From DATBFX01 sp034667245 (GTDB taxonomy: Bacteria; Chloroflexota; Chloroflexia; Thermomicrobiales; UBA6265), in NCBI GenBank assembly GCA_034667245.1, contig JAXDKI010000175.1:1-52141 (forward strand): a stretch of 52,141 nucleotides of DNA, in the 5' to 3' direction. Within the stretch, counting starts at the first letter, position 1. Every line of letters starts with the position of its first letter. Below, piece by piece: positions 32,746 through 40,021 of this stretch. Both the position numbers and the translations under genes were made by a program. The notes below the pieces were generated by a model. The model worked only from the letters and a program-made list of their open reading frames with translations. It was not told where the DNA came from and made no database searches.

Positions 32746-32866
32746 GAGTCGTTAGTCGTCGGTCGTCAGTCGTCAGAACGGAGTTTCAGAGTCGCACGTG
32801 ACAAGAAGCGACGGCTTGGAGCTTGCCACGTGCGACTGACGACTGACGACCGACGACTGACGACTC
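32746..32866. repeat. GTCG-heptad palindromic element 1 (121 bp)
   Basis: Left arm 32746-32776 is GAGTCG followed by 7-bp units TTAGTCG, TCGGTCG, TCAGTCG and TCAG. Right arm 32836-32866 is its reverse complement at 30 of 31 positions. Inside lies a second inverted repeat, GTCGCACGTG-A-CAAG (32791-32805) with CTTG-C-CACGTGCGAC (32822-32836), 14 of 15 matching. The whole can fold as one long nested hairpin between the receptor gene and the MalF-type permease gene, ending 10 bases before the permease ribosome site. Confidence 0.85.
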
Positions 32867-32882
32867 GCCCGTAGGAGGCACG

Positions 32883-33809
32883 ATGGCGCTGTCGCAGGCG
32901 ATGCCTCGGGTGCGTCAACGCACCCGGTTTCGACTGGGAGCGAATCGCGATTGGCCGTGGGCGCTTTTTTTCCTCGCCCCCAATCTCATCCTCTTTCTCG
33001 TGTTTTTTGCCTACCCCATCGTCTACGGGTTGTACATCAGTCTCTTCGACTGGAAAATCATCGGGCCCAAGAAGTGGGTCGGGATCGGTAATTATGTCGA
33101 CTTCTTTGGGGACGACCTGACCCGGAAGCTCCTCTGGAACTCGATCTACTACGTCGTCGGCTCGACCGTTCCGTTGATCCTCCTCTCGCTCGGTATCGCG
33201 ACGCTGCTCAACACCGTCGTCTACGGCAAGTACGCCTGGCGGGGACTCTACTTCCTGCCCCTCGTGTCGTCGCCGGTGGCCGCGGCGGCCGTCTGGAAGT
33301 GGCTCTATGCCAAGGACCAGGGGCTGATCAACTACGCCTTTGTCCAACTCGGCGGCGATCGCATCGACTGGTTGTACAACACGCGCTGGGCGCTCCCGTC
33401 GCTGATCCTGATGACGATCTGGCAGCTCCTCCCCTTCAACACGATCGTCTATCTGGCTGGGTTGCAGGAGGTTCCGCGGTCGCTTTACGACGCCGCCGAG
33501 GTCGACGGCGCAACCGGCTGGCGGAAATTCCGCGACATCACCATCCCGCTCGTGACGCCGACGACCTTTTTTGTCATCATGATCACCCTCTTCAGCCTTC
33601 TCTTCGGCAGCTTCGACATCATCAACGTGATGACACAAGGCGGCCCGATCGATTCGACCAATGTCTTCGTCTACAACATCTATCAAAACGCCTTCAAGTT
33701 CTTCAGAATGGGCTACGCCTCGGCCGAGGCGTATCTCCTGTTCCTCGTCGTCTTCGTCCTAACGTTGGGCAACTGGGCTTTGCAGAAACGGTGGGTGCAC
33801 TACGAATGA
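32883..33809 (+). CDS. ABC transporter sugar permease, MalF/UgpA type
   Basis: Inner-membrane subunit of 308 residues with six predicted segments: ALFFLAPNLILFLVFFAYPI is the first, AWRGLYFLPLVSSPVAAAAV lies in the periplasmic/TM region, and the EAA loop AEVDGATGWRKFRDITIPLV (about 202-221) contacts the ATPase. The ATG has GGAGGCACG upstream. Its stop overlaps the next start as ATGA, so translation of the two permeases is coupled. Confidence 0.92.
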   Translation: MALSQAMPRVRQRTRFRLGANRDWPWALFFLAPNLILFLVFFAYPIVYGLYISLFDWKIIGPKKWVGIGNYVDFFGDDLTRKLLWNSIYYVVGSTVPLILLSLGIATLLNTVVYGKYAWRGLYFLPLVSSPVAAAAVWKWLYAKDQGLINYAFVQLGGDRIDWLYNTRWALPSLILMTIWQLLPFNTIVYLAGLQEVPRSLYDAAEVDGATGWRKFRDITIPLVTPTTFFVIMITLFSLLFGSFDIINVMTQGGPIDSTNVFVYNIYQNAFKFFRMGYASAEAYLLFLVVFVLTLGNWALQKRWVHYE

Positions 33810-34642
33810 GCGACAAGCGCTTCCGGTTCACACCGTCCTGGCTGGTTCTCTACCCGTTGCTCGTCCTCGGCGCGCTGGCGGCCGTCATCCCTTTCCTCTG
33901 GACCCTTTCGACGTCCCTCAAGGGTCCGGAAGAGGTCTTCGCCTATCCGCCCCGCTGGATCCCCAGCCCGTTCGTCTGGTCCAACTACGCTGACGCGTTC
34001 CACATCATCAGCGGGCGAACGTTCCTCAATTCCGTGATCTTCGCGGCGAGCATCGTCCTCTTCCAAGGGCTCGTGACGACGATGGGCGGATTCGCCTTTG
34101 CCCGCCTTCGCTTCCCCTTCCGCGACCAGGTCTTTCTCCTCTATCTCGGCACGATGATGATCCCACCCCAGGTGACGATGATCCCCACCTTCATCGTCGT
34201 CGTCGAGCTGGGCTGGATCAACACCTACCAGGGACTGATCGTCCCGATCGTCGCCCAGGGCGCGTTCGGCACCTTCATGTTCCGGCAGTTCTTCGCCAAG
34301 ATCCCGAACGAGCTCTACGAGTCGGCCCGTCTGGACGGCGCCAACCCGCTGCAGCTCTACTTGCAGTTGACGCTTCCTCTGAGCCGGCCGGTCCTGACTG
34401 CCTACGGCGTCATCACCTTCCTTACCGCCTGGAACATGTACCTCTGGCCGCTGATCGTCGTTCGCTCCACCGAGATGAAGGTCGTCCCCATGGCGATCGC
34501 CGAGCTCGCCGGTGGCTTCTCGCGGGATCGCGGGGTCGAGATGGCCGCGGTCTCACTCTCGATCTTGCCGATTCTCGTCCTCTGGGTCATCGGCCAACGG
34601 TGGTTCGTCGAAGGGATCGCCCTGACCGGCATGAAGGGATAG
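33806..34642 (+). CDS. ABC transporter sugar permease, MalG/UgpE type
   Basis: Second channel subunit, 278 residues. It opens with LVLYPLLVLGALAAVIPFLW then STSLKGPEEVFAYPPRWIPS, a strong UgpE/LacG-type signature; the EAA loop is SARLDGANPLQLYLQLTLPL and it ends WFVEGIALTGMKG. The start ATG at 33806 overlaps the upstream stop by four bases (ATGA). No MsmK/UgpC-type ATPase gene is nearby; such ATPases are often shared among several importers. Confidence 0.92.
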   Translation: MSDKRFRFTPSWLVLYPLLVLGALAAVIPFLWTLSTSLKGPEEVFAYPPRWIPSPFVWSNYADAFHIISGRTFLNSVIFAASIVLFQGLVTTMGGFAFARLRFPFRDQVFLLYLGTMMIPPQVTMIPTFIVVVELGWINTYQGLIVPIVAQGAFGTFMFRQFFAKIPNELYESARLDGANPLQLYLQLTLPLSRPVLTAYGVITFLTAWNMYLWPLIVVRSTEMKVVPMAIAELAGGFSRDRGVEMAAVSLSILPILVLWVIGQRWFVEGIALTGMKG

Positions 34643-34646
34643 GTAC

Positions 34647-34674
34647 GAGCTTTGAGCTTTGAGCTTCGAGCGGG
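34647..34674 (+). repeat. Heptanucleotide tandem repeat GAGCTTT
   Basis: GAGCTTT, GAGCTTT, GAGCTTC and GAGCGGG follow one another immediately after the MalG-type stop and just before the ribosome site of the isomerase gene. Its unit differs from the GTCG heptads but the 7-bp period is the same. Confidence 0.8.
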
Positions 34675-34690
34675 ACAACGGGAGGGACAA

Positions 34691-35488
34691 TTGGCGTTAC
34701 GGTTCGCGTACAGCACGATCAACTGGGGTGAGACACCCGATCTGGAGACGACCTTCGGGGAGATCCGGGAGGCCGGGTGGGACGCCGTCGAACTCTTCTG
34801 GCACTCGCTCGACTGGCTGGGGCCGATGCCACGGCTGCTGACCGCGCTGGGCGATCTTCAAGTTGCCACACTCTTCGGCGCGGTCAGCCTGCCGACCGAC
34901 CGCGTTCAGCTGACGAAGCTGAAGAACCACGTCGACTACGCGGCCGAGCTCGGCGCCGAGGCATTTGGCATGGTCGGTGGCAACCGCTTGCGCTGGCGAC
35001 CGCCGTCCGACGCCGAGTACAGCGATCTCGCCCGGTTCTGCGAAGAACTCGCCGAGTACGGGGCGGAGCGCGGAGTCACTATCGCCTATCACCCGCACGT
35101 CGCCTGCACGATCGAGACGGAGGAGGAGATCGATCGCTTGATGGCGGAGACAAGTGCACTCACCCTCTGCCTCGATGCCTCGCACATCGCCCTCGTCGAC
35201 GAAGACCCGATCGCCCACATGGGGAAGTACCGGTCGCGTACTGGGTACATCCACCTCAAGGACTGGGCACGGGGCAAGTTCGTCGAGATGGGTCAAGGCA
35301 CGCTCGGGATCGACTTCGGCGCGATCCTCCGCGACCTCGAAGACCATCAGTTCGGTGGCTGGGTCGTCGTGGAGCAGAGTCGCAGCGACGTCTCCCCCGC
35401 AGCAAGCGCGCAGACCAACGCCGCCTTCCTCCAGAGTCTCGGCTATTCGCTGCGGCAACCGACTGCCGCCGCGCGGGGAGTCGGCTGA
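34691..35488 (+). CDS. Sugar phosphate isomerase/epimerase (xylose-isomerase-like TIM barrel)
   Basis: Cytosolic metal-dependent isomerase or epimerase of 265 residues in the AP-endonuclease-2/IolE-like fold. RFAYSTINWG is the first strand, GWDAVELFWH the second with a candidate ligand glutamate; AFGMVGGNRLR, VTIAYHPHVAC, LCLDASHIALVD and YIHLKDWARGKFVEMGQGTL carry the usual E/D/H metal and substrate positions. I start at TTG 34691 (GGGAGG 5-6 bases upstream); a longer reading would begin inside the heptad repeat. It is cotranscribed with the sugar importer and overlaps the next gene by one base, so it likely acts early in catabolism of the imported compound, for example as a keto-inositol or ketose isomerase/dehydratase. 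Confidence 0.85.
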   Translation: MALRFAYSTINWGETPDLETTFGEIREAGWDAVELFWHSLDWLGPMPRLLTALGDLQVATLFGAVSLPTDRVQLTKLKNHVDYAAELGAEAFGMVGGNRLRWRPPSDAEYSDLARFCEELAEYGAERGVTIAYHPHVACTIETEEEIDRLMAETSALTLCLDASHIALVDEDPIAHMGKYRSRTGYIHLKDWARGKFVEMGQGTLGIDFGAILRDLEDHQFGGWVVVEQSRSDVSPAASAQTNAAFLQSLGYSLRQPTAAARGVG

Positions 35489-36618
35489 TGGCCGGCGAGC
35501 GGATCAAGATCGTCGTCTGGGACAGCATCGGCAACACCCTGCTCGGTGTCCGCCCCTGGTCGAGTTGGGACGAGAAGACCGTCGCCCACTTCCTCCGCGA
35601 GGACCCGGCGGGTGCCGAGCACGCGCCGAGTTTCCGCCAGCTCTTCGCCGGTCGCGACGTCGATCTCGTCTGGTTCAACAGCGCCGACGGACCATACGCC
35701 CCCTTCGGTCAGCTCTACGCCGACTACGAGGGCAGCGTCCGCTTCACCCGCTCCGTCGACGAGATCGCCGCGGAGATCCCCGACGCCGATTACCTCGTCC
35801 TCCACAAGGAGCGGCTCCCCGCCGACGCCCTCCGCACCGCCCGTAAGCTGAAGCTCGTCCAGCATCTCGGTCAGGACCACCGCGGCGTCCCGACGGATGC
35901 CACGCGGGAGCTCGGGGTGCCGGTCGCGGCCACACCGCTCGTCAACTACATCACGGTGGCCGAGCACGTCTGGGCCTTCGTCCTCAACTGGCTGAAACGC
36001 CTCCCCGCCCTCCGCGAGCACATGCGGACCCGCGATTACGCCGATACCTGGGGACTCTTTCCGAACGTTCGTTACGCCGGCGACGTCACCCTTGGCATCC
36101 TCGGCATGGGCGAGATCGCCCGGCCGATCGCTCGCTACGCCCAGGCGTTCGAGATGCCGGCGGTCTACTGGGACATCGAGCGATTCCCCGACCTGGAGGA
36201 GAAGTACGGCGTCCGCTTCGTCGAGTGGGACGAGATCTTCCGCACCTCCGACGTCCTGACCGTCCAACTCGCCCTCAACGACAAGACGCAGGGCATCATC
36301 GGCGCCAGGGAGATCGGCCTGATGAATCCGACCTCCCTCTTCATCAACACCGCCCGCGGCAAACTCGTCGACCAGCCCGCGCTGACACGAGCAGTCGCCG
36401 ACGGCCAAATCGGCGGCGTCGCCCTCGACGTCTTCGCCGAGGAGCCACTCCCCTACGATGACCCGCTCTTGGCCCTCCACGATCAACCCGGCGACCGCGT
36501 GACGCTGACCCCGCACTGTGCCTGGCAAAGCCCCTGGACCTGGGTTCGCGACTCCCAGGAGATCTGGCTGAACGTCCTGCGATCCTTGAACGGAGAACCG
36601 CTGAAGCATCTGGTGTAG
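35488..36618 (+). CDS. D-isomer-specific 2-hydroxyacid dehydrogenase
   Basis: Cytosolic NAD(P)-dependent dehydrogenase of 376 residues. The cofactor-binding domain has VTLGILGMGEIARPIARYAQ (about 194-213) with an acidic residue after the second strand (YWDIERF), favouring NAD. Catalytic arginine, glutamate and histidine are in NTARGKLVD, FAEEPLP and TLTPHCAWQ. The N-terminal ~50 residues are longer than usual and include VVWDSIGNTLLGVRPWSSWD. The ATG overlaps the previous stop (TGATG). In this operon it probably oxidises or reduces a sugar-derived hydroxy acid; the exact substrate is open. Confidence 0.88.
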   Translation: MAGERIKIVVWDSIGNTLLGVRPWSSWDEKTVAHFLREDPAGAEHAPSFRQLFAGRDVDLVWFNSADGPYAPFGQLYADYEGSVRFTRSVDEIAAEIPDADYLVLHKERLPADALRTARKLKLVQHLGQDHRGVPTDATRELGVPVAATPLVNYITVAEHVWAFVLNWLKRLPALREHMRTRDYADTWGLFPNVRYAGDVTLGILGMGEIARPIARYAQAFEMPAVYWDIERFPDLEEKYGVRFVEWDEIFRTSDVLTVQLALNDKTQGIIGAREIGLMNPTSLFINTARGKLVDQPALTRAVADGQIGGVALDVFAEEPLPYDDPLLALHDQPGDRVTLTPHCAWQSPWTWVRDSQEIWLNVLRSLNGEPLKHLV

Positions 36619-36656
36619 ACGTCACGTCTATCTCTGTCCCCTTGGAGAAGCATGGC

Positions 36657-37733
36657 ATGACGACGCCGCAATTCGGTTTCTGCGTTCCCATCTTCGCCTG
36701 CCCCGGCCACAACCTCTTCCGCACCCCGAACTTCCCGGAGCTCGACGCCGCGACGACGATGTCGATTGCCAAGCGCGCGGACGAACTCGGGTACGACTCG
36801 CTCTGGGTGGCGGACCACCTGATGCTCGGCAAGGACGAGGCGATCCTCGAGGGCTGGACGGTCATCTCCGCCCTTGCCGGCGCCACCAGCCGGGCGAAAC
36901 TCGGGATGATCCACCAGGCGCTGCTCTTCCGGAATCCAGCCCTCGCCGCCAAGATGGCGGCCACACTCGATCAGATCTCCGGCGGACGCCTGATCCACTT
37001 CATGGACTGCGGGTACATGCGCCGCGAGTACGTCAACTACGGACTCCCCTGGGACGACGACATGGAGGCGAGGATCGCCAAGCTTGTCGAGGCGACCGAG
37101 CTCATCCTCGCCCTCTGGGCAGCCGACGGCCCCCTGACGCGCCAAGGTCCCGCCTACGAGGTGACCGACGCCGTCTGCACCCCCAAACCGGTCCAGCAAC
37201 CGCACCCGCCCCTCTGGTTCGGCGAAGCCACCCCCGGCATTCTCGACGCCTGCGCCCGCTTCGGTCAGGGCTGGAACACGACGCCCGTCTCGCTGCCGGA
37301 GCTGCGGCGTCGCCTCGACCTCCTCGGCGCGGCCTGCGAGCGCGCCGGCCGCTCGCTGAACGATCTCGAGTTGAGTCTCGAAACCCAGATTCTGGTCGCA
37401 CCCGACGTTGCCGCACTCCGCGAGCGACTGCGCGAGATGGTCGCCCTCACCGAAGATGCCGGCCAGAACCTGCCGAACGAGATCCAGCCGTTTCTCGACA
37501 GCTATGCGATGGCGCCCGACTTCCGCGCCTTCGTTGATGGCACGACCGATGCACTCCCGAGCCGGATGATCGAGGACTGGGTCGTCGGCACACCTGACCA
37601 GGTCGAGCAGCGATTACGCGCCTACATGGCCGAGGGGATCAGCCACTTCATGCTCTGGTTCATGGACGCGCCGCGCACCGACGGACTTGACCTGTTTGCC
37701 TCGGACGTCATACGGCGGTTTCAGGAGGCGTGA
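36657..37733 (+). CDS. LLM-class (luciferase-like) flavin-dependent oxidoreductase
   Basis: Flavin (FMN or F420) dependent TIM-barrel enzyme of 358 residues. FGFCVPIFACPGHNLFRTPN, RADELGYDSLWVADHLMLGK, the LDQISGGRLIHFMDCGYMRR segment and TPKPVQQPHPPLWFGEATPG are typical of bacterial luciferase-like monooxygenases and F420-dependent enzymes. I use ATG 36657 (GGAGAA about 8 bases upstream), in frame with a TTG at 36642. Such enzymes oxidise or cleave carbon or sulfur compounds; within a sugar operon a role on an unusual carbon-sulfur or phosphonate sugar is conceivable but unsupported. It overlaps the SDR gene by one base. Confidence 0.88.
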   Translation: MTTPQFGFCVPIFACPGHNLFRTPNFPELDAATTMSIAKRADELGYDSLWVADHLMLGKDEAILEGWTVISALAGATSRAKLGMIHQALLFRNPALAAKMAATLDQISGGRLIHFMDCGYMRREYVNYGLPWDDDMEARIAKLVEATELILALWAADGPLTRQGPAYEVTDAVCTPKPVQQPHPPLWFGEATPGILDACARFGQGWNTTPVSLPELRRRLDLLGAACERAGRSLNDLELSLETQILVAPDVAALRERLREMVALTEDAGQNLPNEIQPFLDSYAMAPDFRAFVDGTTDALPSRMIEDWVVGTPDQVEQRLRAYMAEGISHFMLWFMDAPRTDGLDLFASDVIRRFQEA

Positions 37734-38524
37734 TGAGCGATCCCTCCACCGAGCGTCGCGTCGCCCTCGTCACCGGCGCCACTCGCCGCAACGGGATCGG
37801 CGCCGCGATCTGCCGTGCGCTCGCCGCGGCAGGCAACGACGTTGCGTTCACACACTGGCGACGCTATGACCAACAGTTTTCGTGGGGCGCGCAATCCGAA
37901 GATGCGCCAGCTCTACTGGAGGAACTGCGGGCCACCGGTGTGCGAGCAGAGGCATTCGAGGTCGACCTCTCGCTCCCCGAGACACCGACCCGGCTCCTCG
38001 ATCTGGTGACGGACCAACTGGGACCGCTTTCGATCCTTGTCAACAACGCAGCCTATTCGACGCAGGACGGCTACGAAGCACTCGACGCCGCGACACTCGA
38101 CGCCCACTACGCCGTCAACATCCGCGGCATGGCGCTGCTCAGCGTCGAGTTCGCGCGGCGCTGGCCGGGCGGTCGCGGTGGCCGGATCGTCAACCTCACC
38201 TCGGGACAGTCGCTCGGCCCAATGCCGACCGAGCTCGCCTACGCCGCGACAAAGGGAGCAGTCGAGGCGTTCACCCGCTCCCTCGCCGACGGAGTGGCCT
38301 CACGTGAGATCACCGTCAACGCCGTCAATCCCGGGCCAACCGACACCGGCTGGATCGACGACGACTTGCGGGCGGAGTTGTTGCCGAGTTTTCCCTTCGG
38401 CCGCATCGGCCTGCCCGAGGATGCCGCGCGCGTGGTCGCCTTTCTCGCGAGCGAGGAGGCGGCCTGGATCACGGGACAGGTCGTCCACTCCGAGGGCGGC
38501 TTCCGGCGAGGAGCGCCGCGGTAA
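37733..38524 (+). CDS. Short-chain dehydrogenase/reductase (SDR)
   Basis: Cytosolic NAD(P)-dependent oxidoreductase of 263 residues, classical SDR length. Cofactor loop TGATRRNGIG (14-23), NNAAYS near 104, catalytic S157 (VNLTSGQS), Y170 and K174 (LAYAATKGA), and the NPGPTDTGWI loop are all present. The arginines after the glycine motif and the HWRRYD segment after the second strand hint at NADPH. The ATG at 37733 shares its A with the previous stop and has GGAGG 5 bases upstream. Its stop is directly adjacent to the stop of the convergent XRE-GalU gene, with no spacer. It is the last gene of the sugar catabolic run. Confidence 0.9.
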   Translation: MSDPSTERRVALVTGATRRNGIGAAICRALAAAGNDVAFTHWRRYDQQFSWGAQSEDAPALLEELRATGVRAEAFEVDLSLPETPTRLLDLVTDQLGPLSILVNNAAYSTQDGYEALDAATLDAHYAVNIRGMALLSVEFARRWPGGRGGRIVNLTSGQSLGPMPTELAYAATKGAVEAFTRSLADGVASREITVNAVNPGPTDTGWIDDDLRAELLPSFPFGRIGLPEDAARVVAFLASEEAAWITGQVVHSEGGFRRGAPR

Positions 38525-39829
38525 CTACGCCGCCGCGGTTGTGCGGCGACGACCGCCGGCGACCTTCTCGCCCTTCAACGGATAGGTCGCAACGAAGACC
38601 GTGTCGTCGCTGCCGAGCTGAACCAGCGACGGCAGTTCCCAGCCGACAATCTCTTCCCGCCGGCGATCGATCAGCCACTGTAGCGCGTCGGCCAGCTCCA
38701 GCGACCCGCCCTTCTGCCGCTCCCGGTCGAGCGCCGAGAGCGCGGTCAAGACCGTCGGCGAGAGGACGTAGCGGCCGAGGACGGTGCTGACCGCCTCGGG
38801 ATCGCAGGGCGGCTCGCAGCACGAGATCGGGTGGCGCGCGTCCGGTTTTTCCGCCAGGAGTTCGATCGGCCGCAATCCGTGCTCGTTCGGCACCGACCGC
38901 AACCGGGCGAGACCGTAGTTGCGGCGGTTGACTTTCAGCTTGCCGACCGCCACCACGCTGGAACCGCCTTCGGCATAGTGCTCGGTCAACTGCTGGAGAA
39001 CCGCCATTCCCGTCCCGGGACGGTCGAAGTGATTGTCGGGCAACAGCACCGCGAACGGCCGCTCGCCGATCAGCGGTCGCGCCTGAAGAATCGCGTGGCC
39101 GAGGCCGAGCGCCTCCGACTGCGGCACGCAGCTCAGGCGTTGCATCCGCTGCGCGAACGACGCGCCGGCAAACGCGGCGTGCAACCCGGCGATCTCGGCC
39201 GGCGGCAGGATCACCACCAACTCGCGGATACGCGCCTTCATCGCCTCGGCAGCGGCGCGGTCGAGCGCGGCGACAATCTGGTCGCGCGTCCACTCCCGCC
39301 ATTGCCAACCGGCGATCGGGATGCAGCAGACCGGGACCGGACCGGGTGTGCGCCACCAATCGACGGTGGCGATCACCTGCGCGGCCTTCGACCGGGCATC
39401 TTCGAGGAGCATCTGCCGAACGAGATCGGCCTCCTCGATCGCCAGCCCCGCGTCCGCGAGAACACGCGCCAGTTCGCCGTCGAGCGAGAGCCCGGCCGGC
39501 TGCGTCTCCCAGTCATGGCTCTGGCGCCGGGGGATGACCACGGTGCGCGCGGGGCGCTCCTTCTCCTGCGCTCCCGCAACCTCACGATCGTAGGCATCGA
39601 GCAACTGCGCATGAGGGAGAGCGAGAACTCGCTGGTATCCGGCAACCAACTCCCGGGACGGGCGGACCGTTCGATTCTCGACCGCCGAGAGATGTGCCTT
39701 CGAATAGCCGAGTTGTCCGGCCATCTCGCCCAGGCTCATCGACCGCTCTTGCCGGGCGAGGCGCATCCGTGCGCCAAGCGGGAGCGTCTCGACGCTCCCA
39801 GCCGGGATCGGGTTCTCTTTTCGGGCCAT
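38525..39829 (-). CDS. XRE-family HTH fused to a GalU-like nucleotidyltransferase domain with degenerate active site
   Basis: A 434-residue fusion. Residues about 17-72 are a HTH_3 domain (LGARMRLARQERSMSLGEMA, GQLGYSKAHLSAVENRTVRP). Residues about 166-395 align with UTP-glucose-1-phosphate uridylyltransferase: SEALGLGHAILQARPLIGER (GalU has LGLGHA), FAVLLPDNHFD (LPDD in GalU), LAEKP, LGRYVLSPTVL and GGSLELADALQWL (GGEIQLTDAL in GalU). The nucleotide-binding GLGTR-x(2)-P-x-TK loop, expected after CIPIAG at about 168-173, reads WQWREWTRDQ, so the enzyme is probably inactive. I infer a DNA-binding regulator that senses a sugar phosphate or nucleotide sugar. ATG 39829 has GGAGG 6 bases upstream. 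Confidence 0.8.
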   Translation of the reverse strand: MARKENPIPAGSVETLPLGARMRLARQERSMSLGEMAGQLGYSKAHLSAVENRTVRPSRELVAGYQRVLALPHAQLLDAYDREVAGAQEKERPARTVVIPRRQSHDWETQPAGLSLDGELARVLADAGLAIEEADLVRQMLLEDARSKAAQVIATVDWWRTPGPVPVCCIPIAGWQWREWTRDQIVAALDRAAAEAMKARIRELVVILPPAEIAGLHAAFAGASFAQRMQRLSCVPQSEALGLGHAILQARPLIGERPFAVLLPDNHFDRPGTGMAVLQQLTEHYAEGGSSVVAVGKLKVNRRNYGLARLRSVPNEHGLRPIELLAEKPDARHPISCCEPPCDPEAVSTVLGRYVLSPTVLTALSALDRERQKGGSLELADALQWLIDRRREEIVGWELPSLVQLGSDDTVFVATYPLKGEKVAGGRRRTTAAA

Positions 39830-39876
39830 CGTCGTCCTCCGTTGGACGCGCACCTCATCAGCAACCTGCACCTATC

Positions 39877-39904
39877 AATCTAACATTTGTTGACGAAATA
39901 GCAA
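39877..39904 (-). promoter_or_regulatory. Candidate promoter of the XRE-GalU gene
   Basis: On the minus strand TTGCTA, a 16-base spacer and TAGATT (each 4 of 6 to consensus) lie in the only AT-rich patch of the area. Transcription would start about 40 bases before the ATG. AACA-TT-TGTT within the spacer is a small symmetric site that could serve autoregulation. Confidence 0.4.
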
Positions 39905-39927
39905 GGGCCGCTAGCGAGACGGCAGGC

Positions 39928-39974
39928 GGACGGGCGGACAGACGGACGGGCGGACAGACGGAGAGACGGAGAGT
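39928..39974 (+). repeat. Octanucleotide tandem repeat array
   Basis: Units of 8 bp: GGACGGGC, GGACAGAC, GGACGGGC, GGACAGAC, GGAGAGAC, GGAGAG. The last units are the reverse complement of the TCTCCGTC units at 17735-17774, linking the two distant arrays. Confidence 0.75.
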
Positions 39975-40000
39975 AAACGCCCTGGGCGATTGTTACTCCT

Positions 40001-40021
40001 AGCGGTTAGCGGCTCGTGGCT
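40001..40021 (+). repeat. Short heptanucleotide array AGCGGTT/AGCGGCT/CGTGGCT
   Basis: Three 7-bp units directly beyond the stop of the minus-strand DppC-type gene. The third unit has diverged. It adjoins the octamer array, so this 190-bp gap is largely repeat-derived. Confidence 0.5.

Noticed and set aside
32746..32866. CRISPR array
   Set aside because: The heptad units are contiguous with no spacers, and no cas genes occur in the window.
34652..34690. N-terminal extension of the TIM-barrel isomerase
   Set aside because: It is translated heptad repeat sequence; the TTG at 34691 has a good ribosome site and gives the normal first strand.
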